A stretch of DNA of 40,819 nt from Brevibacterium sp. XM4083 (GTDB lineage: Bacteria; Actinomycetota; Actinomycetes; Actinomycetales; Brevibacteriaceae), in the NCBI RefSeq assembly GCF_006489205.2, contig NZ_VFYR02000006.1:204241-245059 (forward strand), read 5' to 3'. Position numbers and translations under genes: made by a program. Position 1 is the first letter of the stretch. Each line of letters opens with the position of its first letter. The notes beneath the pieces were generated by a model. That model worked only from the letters and a program-made list of their open reading frames with translations. It searched no databases and had not been told where the DNA came from. Of the stretch, positions 15,786-22,826 are shown one piece after another.

Positions 15786-16831
15786 AGGACACCCCGATGG
15801 GCTTTGCTGAGGATGCCGACCGTGCCGGGCTTCCTGCCTCCCACGAGCGCCGAGGCGGTGCTCCGGTGATGGGGTGCCTCGAACGGCGGCCGGTGATCGA
15901 GCTCCTCACCGGGCACGAGCTCCCCGCGCAGAGAGCGCACCGCGGCGACTTCGAGGGCCTGGGCGTCGTCGAGCGGTGGGAGGATCCCGGGCAGGCACTG
16001 AGCGAGGAGGGTCTTACCCGCGCCCGGAGTTCCGCGCATGAGGAGGTTGTGACCGCCCGCGGCGGCGACCTCGAGCCCGAACCGAGCCTCCTCCTGCCCC
16101 TGCACCTCGGCGAGGTCGTGGAGTTCGGTCGGATGCGCTCCCGGTCCGGGAGCCTCGACGACCGGAGGCAGGGCGGGGACGGCGAGGCTGCCGCCGTAGG
16201 CGTTGACGAGTTCGGCCAGCGAGGACACCGCGAGGACATCGACGTCTCCGATGAGCGCGGCCTCCGCCCGGTTGCCGGCGGGGACGACGAATCGGTCGAA
16301 GCCGGCGAGCAGGCCGCAATGGAGGCTCGGCAGCACGCCGCTCACCGGTCGGATGCGGCCGTCGAGGCCGAGTTCCCCACAGTGGATGACCGCCTCGGTC
16401 TCGGCGGAGCTGATGATCCCGCGGGCCTTGAGCACGGCGACGGCGATGCCGAGATCGAAGCCGGTGCCGATCTTCGGCACACTGCCCGGGGTGAGGTTGA
16501 TCGTCAGATGCTGGGTGGCGACCGGGATGCCGAGGAAGGCGAGCGCCGCACGCAGCCGCTTGCGCGATTCGCTCACCGAGGCGTCGGGAAGGCCGACGAT
16601 GTCGATGCCGGGAAGACCTGCGCTGACGACGGCTTCGATCGAGACGATCTTTCCGGCCAGCCCCCAGAGGGCGACGGCGGCGGCCCGCCCGACGACGGTC
16701 TTCTCCGGTGTCGTCTCGCCACTCCTCGCGTCCTCGACTCCCAATGGTTCGTCGCCGTCGGGGCTCCAGTCGGCGTCGACAGCATCGCAGTCATCCCCTG
16801 GGTCATCGACGATGTGCAGCTGTTCGCTCAT
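15770..16831 (-). pseudogene. comM: comM/yifB (Mg-chelatase-like AAA+ helicase), 5' part disrupted by the ICE
   Basis: The start is ATG 16831, overlapping the stop of yraN (ATGA). Residues ~45-215 form the N-terminal S5-fold/Lon-like domain (GLAGKIVSIEAVVSAGLPGI, LTPGSVPKIGTGFDLGIAVAVL). An AAA+ core follows, with Walker A GTPGAGKT and Walker B GVLFMDEA. The protein normally has ~510 residues; here similarity ends at Ala354 inside Walker B, and foreign codons continue the frame to 15491. Sensor 1, the arginine finger and the C-terminal domain are therefore absent. ComM promotes branch migration during natural transformation. The remainder should lie beyond the other ICE end, outside the window. 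The truncated protein is probably non-functional. Confidence 0.9.
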
Positions 16832-17244
16832 GCATCGACCTGCACATTGCGCACATGGGTGACGGTCGGGCGCGGTGACATGACGATGCCGATCGCGTCG
16901 ATGCGTGTCGCAGGGTAGAACTCGGCCTGCGCGCGCAGCCACAGTCCCGAGAGCATCCTGATCCGACGCAGCTTCACCGGCGTGATCGCTTCGAGCGGTG
17001 AGCCCTGCCGCATCGTGCGGCGGGTCTTGACCTCGACGAAGACGATGGTCGCTCCGTCGCGGGCGATGATGTCGATCTCTCCCTCGCGGCACCGGACGTT
17101 GCGGCCGAGGACGACCATGCCCTCGGCCTCGAGGCGGGCGACGGCGAGGTCCTCACCCGTCCGGCCCAGGGCGAGCTGACGGTCACCGCGGGTCGGGGTG
17201 TCCGCCGGCCGCGCAGTCCGTCCTGTCTTCGTCGTCCGTGCCAT
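16828..17244 (-). CDS. yraN: YraN family (UPF0102) nuclease-like protein
   Basis: This 138-residue protein has the restriction-endonuclease-like fold signature of the family: LGRTGEDLAVARLEAEGMVVLGRNVR, then EIDIIARDGATIVFVEVKTR. The E-ID-x-V/I-A...F-V-E-V-K pattern corresponds to the nuclease core. The family has no settled physiological role but is usually next to comM or rnhB. Its stop overlaps the comM start by ATGA, so the pair is co-translated. Confidence 0.9.
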   Translation of the reverse strand: MARTTKTGRTARPADTPTRGDRQLALGRTGEDLAVARLEAEGMVVLGRNVRCREGEIDIIARDGATIVFVEVKTRRTMRQGSPLEAITPVKLRRIRMLSGLWLRAQAEFYPATRIDAIGIVMSPRPTVTHVRNVQVDA

Positions 17245-17290
17245 GCTGTCCAGGCCACCACAGCACGTGGTCGTCCGAAAGCATCAGAGA

Positions 17291-17327
17291 ACGGCCTGTG
17301 GACAGCGGTTGAGCCTCCACAGGCCGT
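17291..17327 (-). terminator. Hairpin terminator after the DUF2469 gene
   Basis: ACGGCCTGTGGA (17291-17302) and TCCACAGGCCGT (17316-17327) form a perfect 12-bp stem with a 13-base loop, about 90 bases past the DUF2469 stop and before yraN. There is no long U-run, as is common in actinobacteria. It probably separates the lepB-rnhB-DUF2469 transcript from yraN-comM. Confidence 0.65.
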
Positions 17328-17418
17328 GAGCACATGAGTGCGCGACGCTCCACACCCGGATCACGCACGAGTCAGGGCCGTCAGCATCGTCGCCGACGGC
17401 ATTCCGTTCAGCGGCGGC

Positions 17419-17736
17419 TCAGCGACCGATCGAGGTCGGCGGCTCGAGGTCGGACTTGGCGATCTCCTCGATGTTGACGTCCTTGAACGTGAGCACGTGG
17501 ACCATCTTGATGAACCTGGCCGACCGGTAGCTGTCCCACACCCAGGCATCGCGCAGGGTGAGCTCGAAGTAGACGTCGCCGGCGTCGTTGTGCGCTTTGA
17601 GGTCGACGTGGTTGGCGAGGTAGAAGCGGCGTTCGGTCTCGACGACGTAGGCGAAGAGACCGACGACATCGCGGTACTCCTTGTAGAGCTGGAGTTCGAG
17701 CTGGGCCTCGTAGTCGTCGAGATCGTCTGTGCTCAC
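17419..17736 (-). CDS. DUF2469 family protein
   Basis: This 105-residue acidic protein begins MSTDDLDDYEAQLELQLYKEYRDVV, which is the family signature. The GTG start at 17736 overlaps the rnhB stop by four bases (GTGA) and follows AGAGAGGA. DUF2469 proteins are highly conserved in actinobacteria immediately after rnhB, and their function is not established. No catalytic motif or membrane segment is visible. Confidence 0.9.
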   Translation of the reverse strand: MSTDDLDDYEAQLELQLYKEYRDVVGLFAYVVETERRFYLANHVDLKAHNDAGDVYFELTLRDAWVWDSYRSARFIKMVHVLTFKDVNIEEIAKSDLEPPTSIGR

Positions 17737-18473
17737 GTCGTTCCTCTCTTCGCGTCGTTCTCGGGGTGCAGCCGGAAGCTCATCCGGTGGTGGAGGCTCG
17801 GTCCGTGCTCGGCGATGGCCTGCCGGTGGTGAACGGTTCCGTATCCGACGTTCGACTCCCAACCATACTGCGGGTGCGCCTCGGCGAGGCTGATCATCGT
17901 TTCGTCGCGGTGCACTTTCGCCACGATACTCGCCGCCGCGATGACGGGAACGCTGCCGTCGCCCTTGATCACGGTGCGCACGGGCGGCAGCTCCATGTCG
18001 GCGGCGGGCCCGAATATCCCCAGGCAGTCGAGCGTGAGTGGAGCCGAGAGCCAGTCGTGCTTGCCGTCGAGGAGGATCATCGTCGGTCGCGACGACGCAC
18101 CCGCACCCGGGCCGCCGGACGCTGTGCCGAGCGCACCCTCGAGTGCCCGCCGAGCCGCGAGGTTGAGGGCCATGGTCATCCCGAGGGCGTCGATCTCGGC
18201 AGGCAGGGTCGATCCGACGGCCGAGGCGTGCGCCCATGCCTGGACGCGAGCGGTCGCCGCCGACCGGGAGGGACCGTCGAGCTGTTTGGAGTCGTGGATG
18301 CCCTCGGGCACGTCGGCGACGCACAGGGGGCCGAGTTCGAAGACGGCGACGCCGACGCTCACCGGTCCGGCGAGCGCTCCGCGTCCCACCTCGTCGACGC
18401 CGATGACGATCTCATACCCCTCGGCGGCGAGTGCGCGTTCGACGCCGAGGTCGTGCAGTCCTCGTCCGGTCAT
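17733..18473 (-). CDS. rnhB: Ribonuclease HII
   Basis: The protein has 246 residues from ATG 18473, which shares one base with the stop of the upstream signal peptidase gene. RNase HII motifs are clear: GVDEVGRGALAGPV (acidic pair at ~26-27), the HDSKQL segment, LLDGKHD and GDGSVPVIAAASIVAKVHRD with the following catalytic Asp. The enzyme cleaves RNA in RNA-DNA hybrids and removes misincorporated ribonucleotides in the cytoplasm. An Ala/Gly-rich insertion (GTASGGPGAGASSRP) sits between core strands. Confidence 0.95.
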   Translation of the reverse strand: MTGRGLHDLGVERALAAEGYEIVIGVDEVGRGALAGPVSVGVAVFELGPLCVADVPEGIHDSKQLDGPSRSAATARVQAWAHASAVGSTLPAEIDALGMTMALNLAARRALEGALGTASGGPGAGASSRPTMILLDGKHDWLSAPLTLDCLGIFGPAADMELPPVRTVIKGDGSVPVIAAASIVAKVHRDETMISLAEAHPQYGWESNVGYGTVHHRQAIAEHGPSLHHRMSFRLHPENDAKRGTT

Positions 18474-19174
18474 CAGCTGACAGTGATTCCCTGCGGATCG
18501 GGCACGTCTGCGAAGACGTCCTTGGGGGTGGAGACCCACCGGACGTGACTGAGCGGCCAGTTGACGAAGAACACGGTGCCGACGACGTTCTCGGCGGGAA
18601 CGAACGGCTGGGTGTCCTGGTGGTAGCGCGAATCGGCGGAGTTGCTCCGGTTGTCGCCCATCACCCAGTAGGAGCCTTCGGGCACGGTGACGGAGAACTC
18701 CATATCGGAGGGCGCAGTGTCCGGCGGCAGATACGTCTCCTCGATGGGGGTGCCGTTGACGAGGATCCTCCCCTGGGCGTCGCAGCATTCGACGGTGTCC
18801 CCGCCGACCCCGATGACGCGTTTGACGAGCTGGTTGCCCGCGTCGGAGGGGGCGAGGCCGAGGAATTCGAGGACGGGGTTGGGCTGGTAGGCGGACACCT
18901 CGGCGTCGGTGAGCCAGTCGTCGGGATCGTCGAAGACGATGATGTCACCGCGGTTGGCCGGGCCGAACTTGGGGGCGAGCTGGTTGACGAGGACCCGGTC
19001 GTCGATCTGCAGGGTGTCCATCATCGAGCCGGAGGGAATGTAGAACGATCGGACCACCCAGGTCTTCAGCGCGGTGGAGATGAGGAGGGCGATGATGATG
19101 ATGACCACGGTCTCGGCAAGGCCGCGCAGGAGCTTCTTCGACTTGGGCGGGGAGGGCTGAGGTTCGGTGGTCAT
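18473..19174 (-). CDS. lepB: Signal peptidase I (second copy)
   Basis: This 233-residue protein has a Lys-rich cytosolic start, one membrane helix (~20-40) and the S26 catalytic domain. The nucleophile Ser is in PSGSMMDTL (~50) and the general base Lys in LVKRVIGVGGD (~118); MGDNRSNSADSR is the conserved box near the C-terminus. It removes signal peptides on the outer face of the membrane. A paralogue lies directly upstream; the two share the CCDAQGR and VMGDNR blocks. It overlaps rnhB by one base. Confidence 0.95.
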   Translation of the reverse strand: MTTEPQPSPPKSKKLLRGLAETVVIIIIALLISTALKTWVVRSFYIPSGSMMDTLQIDDRVLVNQLAPKFGPANRGDIIVFDDPDDWLTDAEVSAYQPNPVLEFLGLAPSDAGNQLVKRVIGVGGDTVECCDAQGRILVNGTPIEETYLPPDTAPSDMEFSVTVPEGSYWVMGDNRSNSADSRYHQDTQPFVPAENVVGTVFFVNWPLSHVRWVSTPKDVFADVPDPQGITVS

Positions 19175-19228
19175 TCGTTCGCTTTCGCATGGGTCCGCGA
19201 CCGGCGCGGGGTGGCTGGAACGAGCGTA

Positions 19229-19855
19229 TCAGTCGATGCTGGAGCCGTGACCGATGACCGGGCCGATGACGCGGTCGACGGGGATGAAGCCGCCGCCGGG
19301 GCGCCCGAGCAGCGCCCGGGAATCGGCGGAGTCGTTCCGGTTGTCGCCCATCACCCACATGGTGCCTTGGGGGATCCGGGTGGAGAATTCGGTCGCCGAG
19401 GCGGGCAGCGGCGCGTACTCCTCGTTCAGGGGTTCGCCGTTGAGGAGCAGTCGGCCCTGCGCATCGCAGCATTCGACGGTGTCCCCGCCGAGGGCGATGA
19501 CGCGTTTGACGAAGAAGACGTCGCGGGGACCGACGCCGACCCACGAGCCGATCTTCTGCAGCGGGGTGGGCAGGGCGTCGTCGACGAAGGAGCCGCGTCC
19601 GTCGAAGACGACGATGTCGCCACGGTCGATCCGACCGCCCAGCGCATCGGGGCGCCACACGGAGATCGTGTCGCCGGCCATGAGGGTCGGCTGCATCGAC
19701 TCACTGGGGATGGTGAAGCGCTGGATGACGAAGCCGCGCACCGAGGCGCCGAGGACGACGATGACGACGGCGATGGCGGCGAGGACCTTCCACACCGTGG
19801 GCGAGAGGCGGCGGGACGAGGACGCGCCGCCTTCGCGCGCGCCTCCTCGCCCCAT
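19229..19855 (-). CDS. lepB: Signal peptidase I (first copy)
   Basis: From ATG 19855 the protein has 208 residues: a Gly/Arg-rich start, one membrane helix and a catalytic domain with Ser in PSESMQPTL (~53) and Lys in FVKRVIALGGD (~117), followed by VMGDNRNDSADSR. An in-frame ATG at 19909 would add 18 residues, but a terminator-like hairpin with a T-run (19869-19890) lies within that extension, so the later start is preferred. The two tandem signal peptidases may have different substrates. It is transcribed with lepB2, rnhB and DUF2469. Confidence 0.9.
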   Translation of the reverse strand: MGRGGAREGGASSSRRLSPTVWKVLAAIAVVIVVLGASVRGFVIQRFTIPSESMQPTLMAGDTISVWRPDALGGRIDRGDIVVFDGRGSFVDDALPTPLQKIGSWVGVGPRDVFFVKRVIALGGDTVECCDAQGRLLLNGEPLNEEYAPLPASATEFSTRIPQGTMWVMGDNRNDSADSRALLGRPGGGFIPVDRVIGPVIGHGSSID

Positions 19856-19868
19856 CCCGGAAATGCGA

Positions 19869-19890
19869 AAACGCGACCCGGAGGTCGCGT
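19869..19890 (-). terminator. Rho-independent-type terminator after rplS
   Basis: On the minus strand AACGCGACC, a TCCG loop and GGTCGCGTT form a perfect 9-bp stem, followed by TTTCGCATTT. It begins about 50 bases after the rplS stop. It lies inside the longest open frame of the downstream lepB, which bears on where that gene starts. Confidence 0.65.
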
Positions 19891-19942
19891 TCTCGTCATG
19901 CTGCGGCATGTCGTGTCCGTGCGGCGCTGAGCCGGACGGTCA

Positions 19943-20284
19943 TCAGGCCTTTTCGCGGATGCGAGCAGCCTTGCCGCGGAGGTTGCGGAGGTAGTAGAGC
20001 TTCGCGCGGCGGACGTCGCCGCGGGAGAGGACCTCGATCTGCTCGACGATCGGCGAGTGCACCGGGAGGGTGCGCTCGACTCCGACGCCGAAGCTGATCT
20101 TGCGAACGGTGAACGTCTCGCGAACGCCGTCGCCCTGGCGACGGATGACGACGCCCTTGAAGACCTGGATACGCGAACGGCTGCCCTCGACCACGCGGAC
20201 GTGGACGTTGAGGGTGTCACCTGGGCGGAAATCGGGGACGTCGGACTTCAGCGAGGCTGCATCGACAACATCGAGCTTCTGCAT
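19943..20284 (-). CDS. rplS: 50S ribosomal protein L19
   Basis: The 113-residue protein has the full L19 length and sequence ([72 protein letters not shown]). It sits at the 30S-50S interface. An AGGAG site precedes ATG 20284. The 170 bases between trmD and this gene are structured and may form a regulatory leader. Confidence 0.98.
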   Translation of the reverse strand: MQKLDVVDAASLKSDVPDFRPGDTLNVHVRVVEGSRSRIQVFKGVVIRRQGDGVRETFTVRKISFGVGVERTLPVHSPIVEQIEVLSRGDVRRAKLYYLRNLRGKAARIREKA

Positions 20285-20303
20285 AGTGCTTCTCCTGTGG
20301 CCT

Positions 20304-20431
20304 CTGCTTCAGGTCGAGGACACGCATATCGGACCGGTCTGACCGGTGATCGGATTCGTCTGCCGGGATCGCTCCCCTGGCCGCCGGAGTCCATCCGGCG
20401 GGCGATTCGGGCACCCATCCCCCTGAAGCAG
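20304..20431 (-). ncRNA. Candidate structured 5' leader of rplS
   Basis: On the minus strand a 10-bp closing helix pairs CTGCTTCAGG (20431-20422) with CCTGAAGCAG (20313-20304), 19 bases before the rplS start. Enclosed are an 8-bp hairpin (arms 20401-20394 and 20388-20381, 5-base loop), a short GGGA/TCCC hairpin with a GCGA tetraloop (20376-20365) and an ACCGGT/ACCGGT hairpin with a 3-base loop (20347-20333). The arrangement resembles a multibranch ribosomal-protein leader. Function is inferred. Confidence 0.5.
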
Positions 20432-20455
20432 GTGGATGCCAACAAACGCGACGAT

Positions 20456-21238
20456 CTATTCTGTCACGGTTCCGTCCCCGGACTCAAACCGATCGAGGAC
20501 CTCCCGGTCCCGGGCGTCGAGGTCACCGAGGCCTGTGAGCAGGTCCGGCCTGACCTCGGCGGTGCGTTCGAGACGTCGGTCACGTCGCCACCGGGCGATC
20601 GCGGCATGGTTGCCGCTGAGCAGGATCTCCGGGACGTCGTGGCCGCGCCAGGTGGCGGGCTTGGTGAAGATCGGGTATTCGAGGAGGCCGTCCTCGTGGC
20701 TCTCTTCGGTCAGGGACTCGGGGTTGCCGATGACGCCGGGGATGAGCCGGCTGACCGCTTCGATCATCACCATCGAGGCGACCTCGCCGCCGTTGAGGAC
20801 GTAGTCGCCGATGCTCATCGGCCGCACCTCGAAGGACTCCCCCGCCCAGTCGAGGACGCGCTGGTCGATGCCCTCGTAGCGTCCGCACGCGAACGTGAGG
20901 TGCTCGGTGTGCGCGAGCTCCTCCGCGATCCGCTGATCGAAGACCTCACCTGCGGGACTCGGGACGATGAGGATCGGCTTCGTCGCCTCCCCCGTCCCTT
21001 CGCCGAGGATGTGCTCGAGCGCGAGTGCCCACGGCTCGGCCTTCATCACCATCCCGGCCCCGCCCCCGTAGGGCGAGTCGTCGACGGTGCGGTGGCGGTC
21101 GAAGGTGAAGTCGCGGAGGTCGTGGACGGTGAGGTCGAGGAGTCCCTGTTCGATGGCCTTGCCGATGAGGGAGAGCTTGAGCCCCTCGAGGTAGGCGGGG
21201 AAGATCGAGACGACGTCGATGCGCATGCCCGGGCTCAC
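20456..21238 (-). CDS. trmD: tRNA (guanine-N1)-methyltransferase
   Basis: This 260-residue SPOUT methyltransferase makes m1G37 in tRNA with S-adenosylmethionine. Family signatures are [32 protein letters not shown] and the trefoil-knot segment [30 protein letters not shown]. The GTG start at 21238 overlaps the rimM stop (GTGA). The internal ATG at 21226, giving MRIDVV, matches the usual family N-terminus and may be the true start. It is followed by the rplS leader. Confidence 0.97.
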   Translation of the reverse strand: MSPGMRIDVVSIFPAYLEGLKLSLIGKAIEQGLLDLTVHDLRDFTFDRHRTVDDSPYGGGAGMVMKAEPWALALEHILGEGTGEATKPILIVPSPAGEVFDQRIAEELAHTEHLTFACGRYEGIDQRVLDWAGESFEVRPMSIGDYVLNGGEVASMVMIEAVSRLIPGVIGNPESLTEESHEDGLLEYPIFTKPATWRGHDVPEILLSGNHAAIARWRRDRRLERTAEVRPDLLTGLGDLDARDREVLDRFESGDGTVTE

Positions 21239-21735
21239 TCGGCGTCGAGGAGGCCGGCCGGCGGGGTGAGCGCGATGCGTCCGGCGTCGGTGTCGACCTC
21301 GGGGACGATCTCGGTAACGAACGGGATGAGGACCTCGTGGCCGTCGGTGTGCCTGAGGTGGAGGAGGTCCTGGGCGGTGCCGTTGGTGACGTCGACGATC
21401 TCGCCGACCTGCTCATCGCCGACGAAGGCCTTGAGTCCGATGAGGTCGTCGAGGAGCCATGCTTCCTCGTCGTCGGCGTCGTCGTCCTGCTCGGCGAGGA
21501 GCAACGTGTTGCGGATCTCCTCGGCACGCGTGCGGTCGGGGACCTCGTCGAAGGCGAGGAGCAGGCGGTCGCGGTGCCAGCGGGCGGACGTGAGCGTGAG
21601 TTCGCCGATGTCCGGGTCGGTCGCATAGGTCATCCCGGGCACGAGCCGCTCGTCGGGCCGGTCGGTGCGGACCTCGACGGTGAATTCGCCTCTGATGCCG
21701 TGCGGTTTGCCCAGCCGGGCGACCACCAAGTCCAT
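21235..21735 (-). CDS. rimM: Ribosome maturation factor RimM
   Basis: The 166-residue protein has the two expected parts: a RimM N-terminal barrel ([24 protein letters not shown]) and a PRC-barrel C-terminus ([13 protein letters not shown]...VLIPFV...I). It assists 30S head assembly through S19. An AAGGAG site lies 6 bases before ATG 21735. The gene starts a rimM-trmD-rplS group separated from khpA by a terminator and an unusual inverted repeat. Confidence 0.97.
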   Translation of the reverse strand: MDLVVARLGKPHGIRGEFTVEVRTDRPDERLVPGMTYATDPDIGELTLTSARWHRDRLLLAFDEVPDRTRAEEIRNTLLLAEQDDDADDEEAWLLDDLIGLKAFVGDEQVGEIVDVTNGTAQDLLHLRHTDGHEVLIPFVTEIVPEVDTDAGRIALTPPAGLLDAE

Positions 21736-21755
21736 GCGTGCTCCTTGTCGTGTGC

Positions 21756-21774
21756 GAGTGCTCGTTCAGCACTC
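21756..21774. repeat. Small hairpin just upstream of the rimM ribosome site
   Basis: GAGTGCT (21756-21762) and AGCACTC (21768-21774) form a perfect 7-bp stem with a 5-base loop. It lies directly before the rimM Shine-Dalgarno and could modulate rimM translation. Confidence 0.4.
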
Positions 21775-21807
21775 AGTGTAGTTCTCCGGCCGGGACCCTC
21801 TGCGGCT

Positions 21808-21877
21808 GCACCCGCTCGGTTCCGATCCGCATGGCATGGATCGATCCGTACCATGCGGACTCAGACCGAGCGGTTGC
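21808..21877. repeat. Long imperfect inverted repeat between khpA and rimM
   Basis: The outer arms CCGCTCGGT (21812-21820) and ACCGAGCGG (21865-21873) pair perfectly and extend by GCA/TGC after one mismatch. After a 5-base internal loop the inner arms TCCGCATGG (21826-21834) and CCATGCGGA (21851-21859) also pair. The apex holds the palindrome GGATCGATCC (21838-21847). It could be a MITE-like element or part of a structured rimM leader. Confidence 0.5.
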
Positions 21878-21916
21878 GTCGGCACCGACCCAGGCCCCAC
21901 CTCGGCGGTGAATGCA

Positions 21917-21954
21917 CGAAGGGGACGTCCGGCACGCGGCCGACGTCCCCTTCG
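21917..21954 (-). terminator. Terminator after khpA
   Basis: CGAAGGGGACGTC (21917-21929) and GACGTCCCCTTCG (21942-21954) form a perfect 13-bp stem with a 12-base loop. It lies 12 bases beyond the khpA stop and probably ends the rpsP-khpA transcript. Confidence 0.75.
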
Positions 21955-21965
21955 CGGTGGTTGGT

Positions 21966-22196
21966 CTACGCCTCGATGAGGTCCACCCGCACCGACTCAC
22001 GGCCGGCGAGGGAGTTGATCACGGTGCGCAGGGCCTTCGCGGTGCGACCCGCGCGGCCGATGACACGTCCGAGGTCGTCGGGGTGAACCCGGACCTCGAG
22101 CGTCGTCCCACGCTGGGACGACCGGGACCGAACTGCGACGTCGTCGGGATGATCGACGATGCCGCGGACCAGGTGTTCGAGCGAATCAGCCAACAT
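21966..22196 (-). CDS. khpA: KH-domain RNA-binding protein KhpA
   Basis: This 76-residue protein consists of a single KH domain with the RNA-contacting GxxG loop in RVIGRAGRTAKALR. In Gram-positives KhpA works with KhpB/Jag as an RNA chaperone affecting cell division and cell-wall synthesis. It starts one base after the rpsP stop, the conserved rpsP-khpA arrangement. A strong terminator follows. Confidence 0.95.
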   Translation of the reverse strand: MLADSLEHLVRGIVDHPDDVAVRSRSSQRGTTLEVRVHPDDLGRVIGRAGRTAKALRTVINSLAGRESVRVDLIEA

Positions 22197-22197
22197 G

Positions 22198-22671
22198 TCA
22201 GGCGTTGTCCTCAGCGGCTTCGGCCTGAGCGGCGTCCTCGGCCTCGACGGCCTTGGCGACGTCGTCGGCGGCGGTGTCCTCAGCCTCGACCTCAGCGGCG
22301 TCGGCCTTGCCGGAGCCCTTCTGGGTGATGGCTTCCTTGATCACCGAGTCGGCGTTGGGAGCGACGTAGGCTTCCTTCTCCGGCTGCGGCTTGACGGTGT
22401 TGACGGCTTCGCCCTCACCGGTGAACTTCTGCCAGTCGCCGGTCAGCTTGAGGAGGTTGCGGACCTGGTCGGTCGGCTGGGCGCCGACGGAGAGCCAGTA
22501 CTGCGCGCGCTCCGAGTCGATCTTGATGACCGAGGGGTCGCTCAGCGGCTGGTAGATGCCGATCTCCTCGATCGCGCGACCGTCGCGACGGGTGCGCGAG
22601 TCGGCGACGACGACACGGTAGAAGGGTGCATGGACCTTGCCGATGCGGGTCAGACGAATCTTGACTGCCAC
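22198..22671 (-). CDS. rpsP: 30S ribosomal protein S16
   Basis: The 157-residue protein begins at GTG 22671 ([12 protein letters not shown]) after an AAAGGAG site. Residues 1-85 are the S16 core ([26 protein letters not shown]). Residues ~110-157 form an Ala/Glu/Asp-rich tail, a feature of actinobacterial S16 proteins that makes them roughly twice the length of E. coli S16. It binds 16S rRNA early in 30S assembly and is followed directly by khpA. Confidence 0.97.
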   Translation of the reverse strand: MAVKIRLTRIGKVHAPFYRVVVADSRTRRDGRAIEEIGIYQPLSDPSVIKIDSERAQYWLSVGAQPTDQVRNLLKLTGDWQKFTGEGEAVNTVKPQPEKEAYVAPNADSVIKEAITQKGSGKADAAEVEAEDTAADDVAKAVEAEDAAQAEAAEDNA

Positions 22672-22826
22672 TGTAGTGGTGTCTCCTTTTGTGTTCTGTT
22701 TGCACAGAGGCACCGCACAGTCGTGGGGTTGACGTGGCGGAGTCTGCGACCTGGACTATCGACTCGAGGCAGAAGAGAGGGCCCGCGCCGAGGCGAAAGT
22801 ACAAGAGATCATTGTGCCAGAAAGGG

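Noticed and set aside
18431..21628. Two long plus-strand frames across rnhB-lepB-rplS-trmD
   Set aside because: They are shadows of clearly identified minus-strand genes and have no recognisable domains.
21756..21774. CIRCE heat-shock operator upstream of rimM
   Set aside because: The arms are in the opposite order (GAGTGCT first, then AGCACTC) and the spacer is five bases, so it does not match the HrcA/CIRCE layout.
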